Shown one piece after another: positions 23,214-31,053 of a DNA stretch of 64,000 nucleotides. The translations under genes were made by a program, and so were the position numbers. Within the stretch, counting starts at the first letter, position 1, and each line of letters starts with the position of its first letter. The DNA lies in the NCBI RefSeq assembly GCF_900236475.1, contig NZ_LT963352.1, positions 3,658,001-3,722,000 on the forward strand. Reading direction: 5' to 3'. Source of the DNA: Streptomyces chartreusis NRRL 3882 (GTDB taxonomy: Bacteria > Actinomycetota > Actinomycetes > Streptomycetales > Streptomycetaceae). A model generated the notes under the pieces. The model saw only the letters and a list, made by a program, of their open reading frames with translations. It was not told where the DNA came from and searched no databases.

Positions 23214-23253
23214 CCACGCGCGCGTGGAGGGCCGGGTGCCCCACGCGCGCGTG
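23214..23253. other. Paired palindromes downstream of the nuo operon
   Basis: CCACGCGCGCGTGG (23214-23227) and CACGCGCGCGTG (23242-23253) lie between htpX and nuoN, 18 bp past the nuoN stop. They are self-complementary and may act as the nuo terminator or a binding site. Confidence 0.4.
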
Positions 23254-23270
23254 TCGAATGCCGCCGTTGT

Positions 23271-24794
23271 TCAGAACAGGGCGGTGTCGGTGAAGCGCAG
23301 GACGAGCTGGGGTGCCCCGGAAAGGGCGATGCCGAGTGCGCCGGTCAGGGCGATCGCGGCGGTGAGCGGGACGGAGGCGCGGTGCTTCTCGGGTTCGCCC
23401 TCGGGGGCGCGGAAGAGCAGGGCCGTCCACTGGAGGTAGTAGTACAGCGCGATGACGACGTTGACCGCCATGATCACGGCCAGCCAGCCGAGGCCGGCGT
23501 CGACGGCCGCCGAGAAGACGGTGACCTTGGCGAAGAGGCCGATGATGCCCGGCGGCAGCCCGGCGAGGCAGAGCAGGAAGAACGCCAGGAGCAGCGCGGA
23601 CAGGGGGCTCGACGCGTAAAGGCCGCGGTAGTCGGAGACACGGTTGAGGGCCTTCGTCCGGCCGACGAGCGCGGCCACGGCGAAGGCGCCGAGGTTCACG
23701 GCGCCGTACATCAGGGCGTAGGCGACGGTGGAGCCGATCGACTTCTCGGCGTCCCCGGAGTACGCGGCGGCCGCGATCGGCACCAGGAGGTAGCCGGCCT
23801 GGCCGACGGACGACCAGGCGAGCAGGCGTACCGCGCTGTACGCGCGCGTGGCCTGCTGGCGCAGGGCGCCGACGTTGCCCACGGTCATGGTGAGCGCGGC
23901 CAGGGCGGCCAGGGCCGGGCCCCAGACGTCGGCGTACGACGGGAGGGCGACGACCGTGACGAGGATCAGACCGCTGAAGCCGACCGCCTTGCCGATGACC
24001 GACAGGTAGGCGGCGATGGGCAGGGGCGCCCCCACGTAGGTGTCGGGCACCCAGAAGTGGAAGGGCACGGCGGCCGTCTTGAAGGCGAAGCCGACGAGGG
24101 TGAGGACGACGCCGGTCTGGGCGAGCGTGTGGAGCTGTCCGTCGACGTTCTGGATGCGGTCGGCGACCTGGGTGAGGTACAGGGTGCCCGTGGAGGCGTA
24201 CACGAAGCTGATGCCCATGAGGCTGACCGCGGTCGCGGTGACCGAGGACAGGAAGAACTTCAGGGCCGCTTCGGAGGACTTCCGGTCGCCGTGCCTGAGG
24301 CCGACCAGCGCGAAGGCGGGCAGCGAAGCGACCTCCAGGGCGACGATCAGGGTCGCGAGGTCGCGGGAGGCGGGCAGGAGGGCGGCGCCGGCCGCGGAGG
24401 ACAGCAGCAGGAACCAGTACTCCCCTTCGGGCAGCTCCTTGCGGGCGTCCTTCAGGGCGGTGACCGACAGGAGGGCGGCGAGGAGGGCGCCGCCGAGGAC
24501 CAGGAACTGGATGATCAGCGTGAAGCGGTCGGCCGTGTAGCTGCATACGGTGGCGTCGCCGGTCAGGCAGAAGGTGCTGCGGTCACCGTCCAGGAGGGGC
24601 AGCAGCATCAGCGTGGCGGCGGCCAGGCCTGCCACGGACGTCCAGCCGAGCAGCGTCTTCCGGTGCTCGGCGACGAACAGGTCGGCGACCAGGACGACGA
24701 GTCCGACGACCGCCGCGAGGGTGGGCGGCGCGATCGCGAGCCAGTCGACGGACTGGACGACGGACGCGGCCAGGGGCTGGGCCGGGGAGCTCAT
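23271..24794 (-). CDS. nuoN: NADH-quinone oxidoreductase subunit N
   Basis: Antiporter-like proton-pumping subunit of complex I, 507 aa with about 14 membrane helices. It has RDLATLIVALEVASLPAFAL (the conserved Glu helix) and KTAAVPFHFWVPDTYVGAPL (the Lys helix and broken-helix motif), both needed for proton transfer. The ATG at 24792-24794 overlaps the nuoM stop (ATGA). It is the last gene of the ten-gene operon. The upstream longer frame is the shadow of nuoM. Confidence 0.95.
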   Translation of the reverse strand: MSSPAQPLAASVVQSVDWLAIAPPTLAAVVGLVVLVADLFVAEHRKTLLGWTSVAGLAAATLMLLPLLDGDRSTFCLTGDATVCSYTADRFTLIIQFLVLGGALLAALLSVTALKDARKELPEGEYWFLLLSSAAGAALLPASRDLATLIVALEVASLPAFALVGLRHGDRKSSEAALKFFLSSVTATAVSLMGISFVYASTGTLYLTQVADRIQNVDGQLHTLAQTGVVLTLVGFAFKTAAVPFHFWVPDTYVGAPLPIAAYLSVIGKAVGFSGLILVTVVALPSYADVWGPALAALAALTMTVGNVGALRQQATRAYSAVRLLAWSSVGQAGYLLVPIAAAAYSGDAEKSIGSTVAYALMYGAVNLGAFAVAALVGRTKALNRVSDYRGLYASSPLSALLLAFFLLCLAGLPPGIIGLFAKVTVFSAAVDAGLGWLAVIMAVNVVIALYYYLQWTALLFRAPEGEPEKHRASVPLTAAIALTGALGIALSGAPQLVLRFTDTALF

Positions 24795-26389
24795 CGGGTG
24801 CCTCCTGCGAGGAGCTGCTGGACGGCCGGGTTGCTCAGGCCGAGAAGAGCCTTGGGCCACAGGCCCGCGACGACGGTGAGGACGACGAGCGGGGTCCAGG
24901 CCGCGAACTCGTACGAACGGACGTCGGTGAGCCTGGGGGCGTCCTGCGGCAGGGCGCCCATGCAGACACGGCGGACGACCACCAGCAGGTACGCGGCCGT
25001 CAGCAGCGTGCCGAACGCGCCGATCGCCATGAAGGTGAGGAACGCGGGACGGCTGAGGCCGGCTGCGGGCTGGAACGCGCCGAACAGGGCCAGCATCTCG
25101 CCCCAGAAGCCGGCAAGGCCCGGCAGGCCGAGCGAGGCGACGGCGGCGAAGGCGAGCAGGCCGCCGAGGCGCGGCGCCTTGCCGTAGAGCGCGGCTCCGG
25201 TCTCCTCGGCGAGGGTGTCGAGGTCGGTGGTGCCGGTGCGGTCCTTCAGGGCGCCGACCAGGAAGAACAGCAGACCGGTGATGAGGCCGTGGGCGATGTT
25301 GGCGAACAGGGCGCCGTTCACGCCGGTCGGGGTCATCGTCGAGATGCCGAGGAGCACGAAGCCCATGTGGCCGACGGAGGAGTAGGCGATGAGGCGCTTG
25401 AGGTCGCCCTTCGCGCCCTGCTTGGCGAGAGCCAGGCAGGCCAGGGATCCGTAGATGATGCCGACGACGGCGAGCGCCGCGAGGTAGGGCGCGAAGGTGC
25501 GGAAGCCGTCCGGTGCGATGGGGAGGAGGATCCGGATGAACCCGTACGTACCCATCTTCAGCAGGACACCGGCCAGCAGGACCGAGCCGACGGTCGGCGC
25601 GGCGGTGTGGGCGTCGGGCAGCCAGCTGTGCAACGGCCACATCGGCGTCTTGACCGCGAGGCCGATCCCGATCGCCAGAACGGCGATGACCTGCACCGAT
25701 GCGGTCAGCGACCGGCCGTTGTCAGTGGCGAGTGCCATCATGTCGAACGTGCCCGCCTTGAGCCCGATCAGGAGCAGGCCGAGCAGCATGACCACGGAGC
25801 CGAGCAGCGTGTAGAGGATGAACCGCCACGCGGCCTGGCTCCTGCCCTCGCCGCCCCAGCGGGCGATGAGGAAGTACATCGGGATGAGGACCATCTCGAA
25901 GGCGAGGAAGAACAGCAGCAGGTCGAGGACGGCGAAGGTCGCGAGTGTCCCCGACTCCAGGACCAGCAGCAGCGCGACGAAGGCCTTCGGGCCCGGGCCT
26001 TCGGCCCGCGGCGTCAGCCGCTGATCTTGCTGCTTGAAGTACGAGTAGAGCGCGCAGAGGAAGGTCAGCAGCGCCGTCAGGACCAGAAGGGGGAGGGAGA
26101 TGCCGTCGATGCCGAGGTGGATGCGCACGTCGAGTGCGGGGATCCAGCTGATGTCCGTGCTGGCCTGCATCCTCGACGGCTGGTCGTGGTCGAAGCCGAG
26201 CGCGAGGACGATCGCCGCGATGAGGACCGCGCCGGTGACGGTGACGCCGTGCCGGAGCACGGCCTGCTCGGGTGACTTCCCCTTCAGCCCGGGCGGGGCC
26301 GGCAGGAGAGCCGCGACCGCGCCGAGGAGCGGCCCTACGACGACGAATGCCAGAAGGAACTGCATCACGGACTCGTTGATATCGATCAC
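24791..26389 (-). CDS. nuoM: NADH-quinone oxidoreductase subunit M
   Basis: Antiporter-like proton-pumping subunit, 532 aa with about 14 helices. FLAFEMVLIPMYFLIARWGG holds the key Glu, VKTPMWPLHSWLPDAHTAAP the key Lys and discontinuous helix, and LAKQGAKGDLKRLIAYSSVG is the standard mid-membrane motif. The start is GTG at 26387-26389. There are 6 bp between it and the nuoL stop. Its stop overlaps nuoN. Confidence 0.95.
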   Translation of the reverse strand: MIDINESVMQFLLAFVVVGPLLGAVAALLPAPPGLKGKSPEQAVLRHGVTVTGAVLIAAIVLALGFDHDQPSRMQASTDISWIPALDVRIHLGIDGISLPLLVLTALLTFLCALYSYFKQQDQRLTPRAEGPGPKAFVALLLVLESGTLATFAVLDLLLFFLAFEMVLIPMYFLIARWGGEGRSQAAWRFILYTLLGSVVMLLGLLLIGLKAGTFDMMALATDNGRSLTASVQVIAVLAIGIGLAVKTPMWPLHSWLPDAHTAAPTVGSVLLAGVLLKMGTYGFIRILLPIAPDGFRTFAPYLAALAVVGIIYGSLACLALAKQGAKGDLKRLIAYSSVGHMGFVLLGISTMTPTGVNGALFANIAHGLITGLLFFLVGALKDRTGTTDLDTLAEETGAALYGKAPRLGGLLAFAAVASLGLPGLAGFWGEMLALFGAFQPAAGLSRPAFLTFMAIGAFGTLLTAAYLLVVVRRVCMGALPQDAPRLTDVRSYEFAAWTPLVVLTVVAGLWPKALLGLSNPAVQQLLAGGTR

Positions 26390-26395
26390 GTCTGC

Positions 26396-28390
26396 TCACG
26401 CTCCCGTGGCGACGAGGACGACGGCGACCACGAGGACGACGGTGCCGGCGAGCAGCGCGCTCACATAGGTCTGGACGTTGCCGGTCTGGGCGCGCCGTAC
26501 GGCGGCGCCGAGCCAGCGGGGCAGCGCACCGGCGCCCCGTACGTAGGTCTCGACGACCTCGCGGTCGAGGAACCGGACGAGGCTCGCCCCGGCCTGGACC
26601 GGTCGGACGAAGAGGGCGCTGTACAAGGCGTCCATGTGGAAGCCGGCGGCCGCGTGGCGGTGCAGCGGGCCGAGCAGGAGCCGTCCGGGGTCGGCGGGGT
26701 CGGGCGCGTAGGCGATGTCGCCGTAGGTCGGCTCGTGGGTGGCGATGGCTTCCGCCTCGACCTGGGCGGCGTCGCCCTCGGGGTGGGCCGCGACCGCGCC
26801 CAGTGGGACGCGTGCGGTGAGCGCGGTGGTGTGCCGCCAGGCGCCGTAGGTGACGATGCCGCCGACCAGGGCCACGCCCGTGCCGAGCACGGAGGTGGTG
26901 AGGGTCGGGCTGAGGTCGCGGCCGTCGAACCAGTCGGGCAGCAGGCGGAACGCGAATCCGCCGAGGGCCAGGGACGGGGCGGCGAGCACCCACAGCACGA
27001 CGGTCATCGTCAGCGGCTGCCTGCCGTGGTCGGGAGCCTCGGCGCCCCGGCCGCGGAAGGCCAGCAGCCACAGGCGCATCGCGTAGGCGGCGGTGAGCAC
27101 GGCCGTGAGCAGGCCGGCGACGAGGACGATCCACCCCGCGGCGGCGGGCGCGTGCTCGGTGTGTCCGGTGACGACGTGTTCGGCGACGCCGAGGACGGCC
27201 TCCTTGGAGAAGAAGCCGCTGAACGGCGGGATCGCGGCGAGCGCGAGGAGCGCCACGGTCATCGTCCAGTAGGCGTCGGGGACGCGGCCGCGCAGGTTCC
27301 GCATGCGGGACATGGCGGCGAGCGAGTTGGTGCCGGCGGCGTGGATGATCACGCCGGCCGCGAGGAACAGCAGCGCCTTGAAGGCGCCGTGGGACAGGAG
27401 GTGGAAGACGGCGGCTCCGCGGTCGCCGACGGCGAGGGCGCCGGTCATGTAGCCGAGCTGACCGATGGTCGAGTAGGCGAGGACGCGCTTGATGTCGTCC
27501 TGGGCGAGCGCGGCGAGCGCCGACCCGGCCATCGTGACGGCGGCCATGACGGCGAGGACGACCATCGCGGCCTGGGAGGCCTCGAAGACCGGCAGGAGAC
27601 GGGCGATGAAGTAGACACCGGCGGCGACCATCGTCGCGGCGTGGATCAGTGCGGAGACGGGGGTCGGGCCCGCCATGGCGTCGGGGAGCCAGGTGTGCAG
27701 CGGGAACTGCGCGGACTTGCCCGCCACGCCCGCCAGGAGCAGCAGGGCGATCAGCGTCGGGTGGTCGATTCCGCCGCTCGCGACGGCGCCCAGGACCCGG
27801 GTGATGCGGAACGAACCGGCGTCGGTGGCCAGGGCGAACAGACCGATGAGGAAGGGGACGTCGCCGAGCTTGGTGACCAGGAAGGCCTTGAGGGAGGCGG
27901 CGCGGGCCTCCGGGGTCTCCCAGTAGTGGCCGACCAGGAAGTAGGAGCAGATGCCCATGACTTCCCAGCCGACCAGCAGCACGATCAGGTCGCCGGAGTA
28001 GACGACGAGAAACATCGCGGAGGTGAACAGGGAGACCAGGGCGGCATACGAGGGGTAGCGCGGGTCGTCGCGCAGGTAGCCCGTCGAGTAGATCTGCACG
28101 CAGGAGGCGACCAGGCCGACCAGGACGGCGACGAGGGCGGCGAAGCCGTCGATGTGCAGGGCGAGTTCGATGGGGACGGAGCCTGTGGGGGTGAGTTCCG
28201 TGGCCGCGTTGACGGCCGCGTCACCGCCCTGCCGCACGGCGACCAGCGCGGCGAGCACCAGGGAGGTGAGCGTCGGCAGGACGGCGAGCGGGCGGACGAA
28301 GCCGGGTGCCGTGCGGCCCAGGAGCAGGCCGGCGACGGCGCCGAGGAACGGAAGGAGAGGGACGAGGGCGGCGAGGGTGGTCGTGGTCAC
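26396..28390 (-). CDS. nuoL: NADH-quinone oxidoreductase subunit L
   Basis: Largest antiporter-like subunit, 664 aa. It has IVLLVGWEVMGICSYFLVGHYW, GKSAQFPLHTWLPDAMAGPTPVSALIHAATMVAAG and the DIKRVLAYSTIGQLGYM segment typical of ND5/NuoL. The C-terminal part with the lateral amphipathic helix and last TM is present, so the subunit is full length. The start is GTG at 28388-28390, overlapping the nuoK stop by 4 bp. Confidence 0.95.
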   Translation of the reverse strand: MTTTTLAALVPLLPFLGAVAGLLLGRTAPGFVRPLAVLPTLTSLVLAALVAVRQGGDAAVNAATELTPTGSVPIELALHIDGFAALVAVLVGLVASCVQIYSTGYLRDDPRYPSYAALVSLFTSAMFLVVYSGDLIVLLVGWEVMGICSYFLVGHYWETPEARAASLKAFLVTKLGDVPFLIGLFALATDAGSFRITRVLGAVASGGIDHPTLIALLLLAGVAGKSAQFPLHTWLPDAMAGPTPVSALIHAATMVAAGVYFIARLLPVFEASQAAMVVLAVMAAVTMAGSALAALAQDDIKRVLAYSTIGQLGYMTGALAVGDRGAAVFHLLSHGAFKALLFLAAGVIIHAAGTNSLAAMSRMRNLRGRVPDAYWTMTVALLALAAIPPFSGFFSKEAVLGVAEHVVTGHTEHAPAAAGWIVLVAGLLTAVLTAAYAMRLWLLAFRGRGAEAPDHGRQPLTMTVVLWVLAAPSLALGGFAFRLLPDWFDGRDLSPTLTTSVLGTGVALVGGIVTYGAWRHTTALTARVPLGAVAAHPEGDAAQVEAEAIATHEPTYGDIAYAPDPADPGRLLLGPLHRHAAAGFHMDALYSALFVRPVQAGASLVRFLDREVVETYVRGAGALPRWLGAAVRRAQTGNVQTYVSALLAGTVVLVVAVVLVATGA

Positions 28391-28785
28391 GCGGTGGCCT
28401 CAGCCTTCTGGGCCTCGCCGGACTGCTCGGGCGTAAGGGCGTCGTGGTCGGTGCCGTCGGGGTCGTGCCGTTCGGCGGTGTCGCGGAGCTTGTCGATGTC
28501 GGCGGTGCCGCGATTGCGGTGGACGGCGAGGACGATGGCCAGGCCGATGCCGATCTCGGCGGCGGCGATGGCGATGGTGAACAGGGTGAGGGCCTGGCCG
28601 GAGTGCAGGGTCTCCTCGGCGGTCCTGCTGAGCCAGACGTCGAAGGCGACCAGGTTGAGGTTGACGGCGTTGAGCATCAGCTCGACCGACATCAGGACCA
28701 GGATCGCGTTGCGGCGGGCGAGGACGCCGTACAGGCCGGTGCAGAAGAGGAGGGCGGAGAGGACGGCGGGATAGGCGAGGTGCAT
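28387..28785 (-). CDS. nuoK: NADH-quinone oxidoreductase subunit K
   Basis: A 132-aa small membrane subunit with three helices. RRNAILVLMSVELMLNAVNL carries the first membrane Glu and TIAIAAAEIGIGLAIVLAVH the second, the two buried carboxylates of NuoK. The C-terminus extends about 35 hydrophilic residues beyond the usual end (ERHDPDGTDHDALTPEQSGE). ATG at 28783-28785 sits within the nuoJ stop region (TGATG), so translation is coupled. Confidence 0.95.
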   Translation of the reverse strand: MHLAYPAVLSALLFCTGLYGVLARRNAILVLMSVELMLNAVNLNLVAFDVWLSRTAEETLHSGQALTLFTIAIAAAEIGIGLAIVLAVHRNRGTADIDKLRDTAERHDPDGTDHDALTPEQSGEAQKAEATA

Positions 28786-29393
28786 CAGCGGGTCCCTTCC
28801 TTCTCGTTCCGGGCCGCCGGGGTGTTCTCGGCCGCGGTCGCCGATGCGGCCTTCGCCTTGCGGGACAGGACGATCGCGCCGACCAGCGCGGCGAGGAGGA
28901 GGACGGAGAGGGCCTCGAAGGGGAGGACCCAGTTCTGGAAGAGGCTCGCGCCGGTGGCCTCGGTGGAGCCGGCGGCGGGGCCGTCCAAATCGATCCAGGT
29001 GGTGCGGAAGGCGTCGACGACGACCCAGACCAGGGCGGCAGCGGCGGCGACGGCCACGGTGAGGGCCGCCCAGCGGTTGCCGGAGTCGGCGTCCGGGGAG
29101 CGGCCGATGGGGGCCCTGGTAAGCATCAGACCGAACAGGAGGAGGACGACGACGGAACCGACGTAGATGAGGACCTGCACCCAGGCGATGAACTCGGCGG
29201 TGAGCAGGAGGTACTCGACGGCCAGGCCGCCGAGGGTCACCACGAGCCACAGGGCGGCGTGCACCAGCTGCCGGGTGGTGACGGTGACGAGCGCGGCGCC
29301 GAAGGTGACCAGGCCGACGAGGAGGAAGGCGATCTCGACGCCCGTCGGGGAGAGAAAGCCGTGGGTTTCGGCGGCCGTGGTGAACGCGGTCAT
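28785..29393 (-). CDS. nuoJ: NADH-quinone oxidoreductase subunit J
   Basis: A 202-aa membrane subunit with five helices. VHAALWLVVTLGGLAVEYLLL and AEFIAWVQVLIYVGSVVVLLLFGLML contain the conserved TM3 region (the pi-bulge segment of ND6/NuoJ). LPFEALSVLLLAALVGAIVL is the last helix, followed by a short hydrophilic tail. ATG at 29391-29393 overlaps the nuoI stop (ATGA). Confidence 0.94.
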   Translation of the reverse strand: MTAFTTAAETHGFLSPTGVEIAFLLVGLVTFGAALVTVTTRQLVHAALWLVVTLGGLAVEYLLLTAEFIAWVQVLIYVGSVVVLLLFGLMLTRAPIGRSPDADSGNRWAALTVAVAAAAALVWVVVDAFRTTWIDLDGPAAGSTEATGASLFQNWVLPFEALSVLLLAALVGAIVLSRKAKAASATAAENTPAARNEKEGTR

Positions 29394-30082
29394 TCCCGGC
29401 CCTCCTGCCCCGGCTTCGGCTGGTCCGTCTGCGGCTTCTGCTGATCCGTCTGTGGCGTCGGCTGGTCCGTCTGCTGCTTGGAGTCGCCGTGCGGGCGGGT
29501 CGGTCGCTCGGCGGCCCGGGCCTGCTCGTCGGCGTGCGGTTCGGTGACGGGCGGGGCCTGCTGGGCGGCCAGCTTGTCGGCGGTCTTGCGGGCGGTGGCG
29601 AGTTCCTTCGGCTCCTCCGCGCCGGGGTCGAGGGCCGGCGGGGCCGGGACGGTCCACATCCACTCGCGGAGCTTGTCTCGCTCGTGGGTGAGGTCGCGGA
29701 TGTCGGTCTCGGCGTACTCGAACTCCGGGGACCAGAACAGGGCGTCGAAAGGACAGACCTCGATGCAGATACCGCAGTACATGCACAGGGAGAAGTCGAT
29801 GGCGAAGCGGTCGAGGACGTTGCGGCTGCGTTCGCGGCCGCCGGGGGTCGCCGCCGGGACCGTCTCCTTGTGGGAGTCGATGTAGATGCACCAGTCCGGG
29901 CACTCGCGGGCGCACAGCATGCAGACCGTGCAGTTCTCCTCGAACAGGCCGATCACACCGCGGGTGCGGGGCGGGAGGTCGGGCTGGGCGTCCGGGTACT
30001 GCGCGGTGACGGACTTCTTCGTCATCGTGCGGAGGGTGACGGCCAGGCCCTTGGCCAGGCCACTTCCTGGGATGGGGGCCAT
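29390..30082 (-). CDS. nuoI: NADH-quinone oxidoreductase subunit I (2x[4Fe-4S])
   Basis: Ferredoxin-like connecting subunit, 230 aa, carrying clusters N6a/N6b. The motifs are CTVCMLCARECPDW and CMYCGICIEVCPF, both complete. In the absence of E, F and G these clusters would be the electron entrance of the module. The C-terminus has a glutamine/proline/threonine-rich low-complexity tail of about 55 residues (DQPTPQTDQQKPQTDQPKPG), not part of the family fold. The ATG at 30080-30082 lies 2 bp after the nuoH stop. Confidence 0.95.
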   Translation of the reverse strand: MAPIPGSGLAKGLAVTLRTMTKKSVTAQYPDAQPDLPPRTRGVIGLFEENCTVCMLCARECPDWCIYIDSHKETVPAATPGGRERSRNVLDRFAIDFSLCMYCGICIEVCPFDALFWSPEFEYAETDIRDLTHERDKLREWMWTVPAPPALDPGAEEPKELATARKTADKLAAQQAPPVTEPHADEQARAAERPTRPHGDSKQQTDQPTPQTDQQKPQTDQPKPGQEGRE

Positions 30083-30084
30083 GG

Positions 30085-31053
30085 TTACTGGATCACCACC
30101 TTGACGATGCCGGTGAGGGCGATCTGGGCGAGGGAGAGGGGGACGAGGAGAGTCCAGGACAGTTTCTGGAGCTGGTCCTCGCGCAGGCGCGGGTAGGTGA
30201 CGCGCAGCCAGATGACGAGGAAGGCGAGGACGGCGGTCTTCAGCAAGGTCCAGACCCAGCCGAGGCCGTCGGCGCCCCAGGGGCCGTGCCAGCCGCCCAG
30301 GAAGAGGACGGTGGTCAGGCCGCACAGGACGACGATTCCGGCGTACTCGGCGAGGAGGAAGAGGGCGAAGCGGAGGCCGGTGTACTCGGTGTACGCGCCG
30401 AAGATGATCTCCGAATCGGCGACGGGCATGTCGAAGGGCGGGCGCTGGAGTTCGGCGAGTCCGGCCACGAAGAAGACGATCGCGCCAACGATCTGCCAGG
30501 GCAGCCACCACCACTCGAAGGCGTCGAGGATGCCGGGGATCGAGACGGTGCCGGCCGCCATCGCCACCGAGGCGGCGGTGAGGAGCATCGGCAGTTCGTA
30601 GGCGAGGAGCTGGGCGGCGGTGCGCAGGCCGCCGAGGAGGGAGAACTTGTTCGCGGACGCCCAGCCGGCCATGAGCGAGCCGAGGACGCCGACGCCCATG
30701 ACGGCCAGGACGAAGAAGACACCGGCGTCGATGACCTGGCCGACGGCTCCCTCGTCCGGGCCGATGGGGATGGCGAGCAGGACGAGGAGGTACGGCAGGA
30801 GGGCCACGGCGGGGGCCAGTTGGAAGATGCGGCGGTCGGCGCCCGCGGGGACGACGTCCTCCTTCTGCGCGAACTTCACGCCGTCGGCGATCAGCTGGGC
30901 CCAGCCGTGGAAGCCGCCGGCGTACATGGGGCCGAGGCGGCCCTGCATGTGGGCCATCACCTTGTGTTCGGTCTGGCCGATGATCAGGGGGAAGGTGAGG
31001 AAGACGACGAAGACGATCAGGAGTCGCAGGGTGACGTCGAGCACGTCGTTCAC
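30085..31053 (-). CDS. nuoH: NADH-quinone oxidoreductase subunit H
   Basis: A 322-aa membrane subunit forming most of the quinone entry chamber. It has EHKVMAHMQGRLGPMYAGGF, VPAGADRRIFQLAP, LLAYELPMLLTAASVAMAAG and ELQRPPFDMPVADSEIIFGAYTEYTG, in the canonical order. The start is GTG at 31051-31053, overlapping the nuoC stop by 4 bp. In most operons nuoG precedes nuoH; here nuoC does, with no gap where D, E, F and G would stand. Confidence 0.95.
   Translation of the reverse strand: MNDVLDVTLRLLIVFVVFLTFPLIIGQTEHKVMAHMQGRLGPMYAGGFHGWAQLIADGVKFAQKEDVVPAGADRRIFQLAPAVALLPYLLVLLAIPIGPDEGAVGQVIDAGVFFVLAVMGVGVLGSLMAGWASANKFSLLGGLRTAAQLLAYELPMLLTAASVAMAAGTVSIPGILDAFEWWWLPWQIVGAIVFFVAGLAELQRPPFDMPVADSEIIFGAYTEYTGLRFALFLLAEYAGIVVLCGLTTVLFLGGWHGPWGADGLGWVWTLLKTAVLAFLVIWLRVTYPRLREDQLQKLSWTLLVPLSLAQIALTGIVKVVIQ

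Noticed and set aside
23271..25640. 789-codon frame containing nuoN with a long N-terminal extension
   Set aside because: The extra 282 codons lie opposite or inside nuoM in another frame; nuoN starts at the ATG overlapping the nuoM stop.
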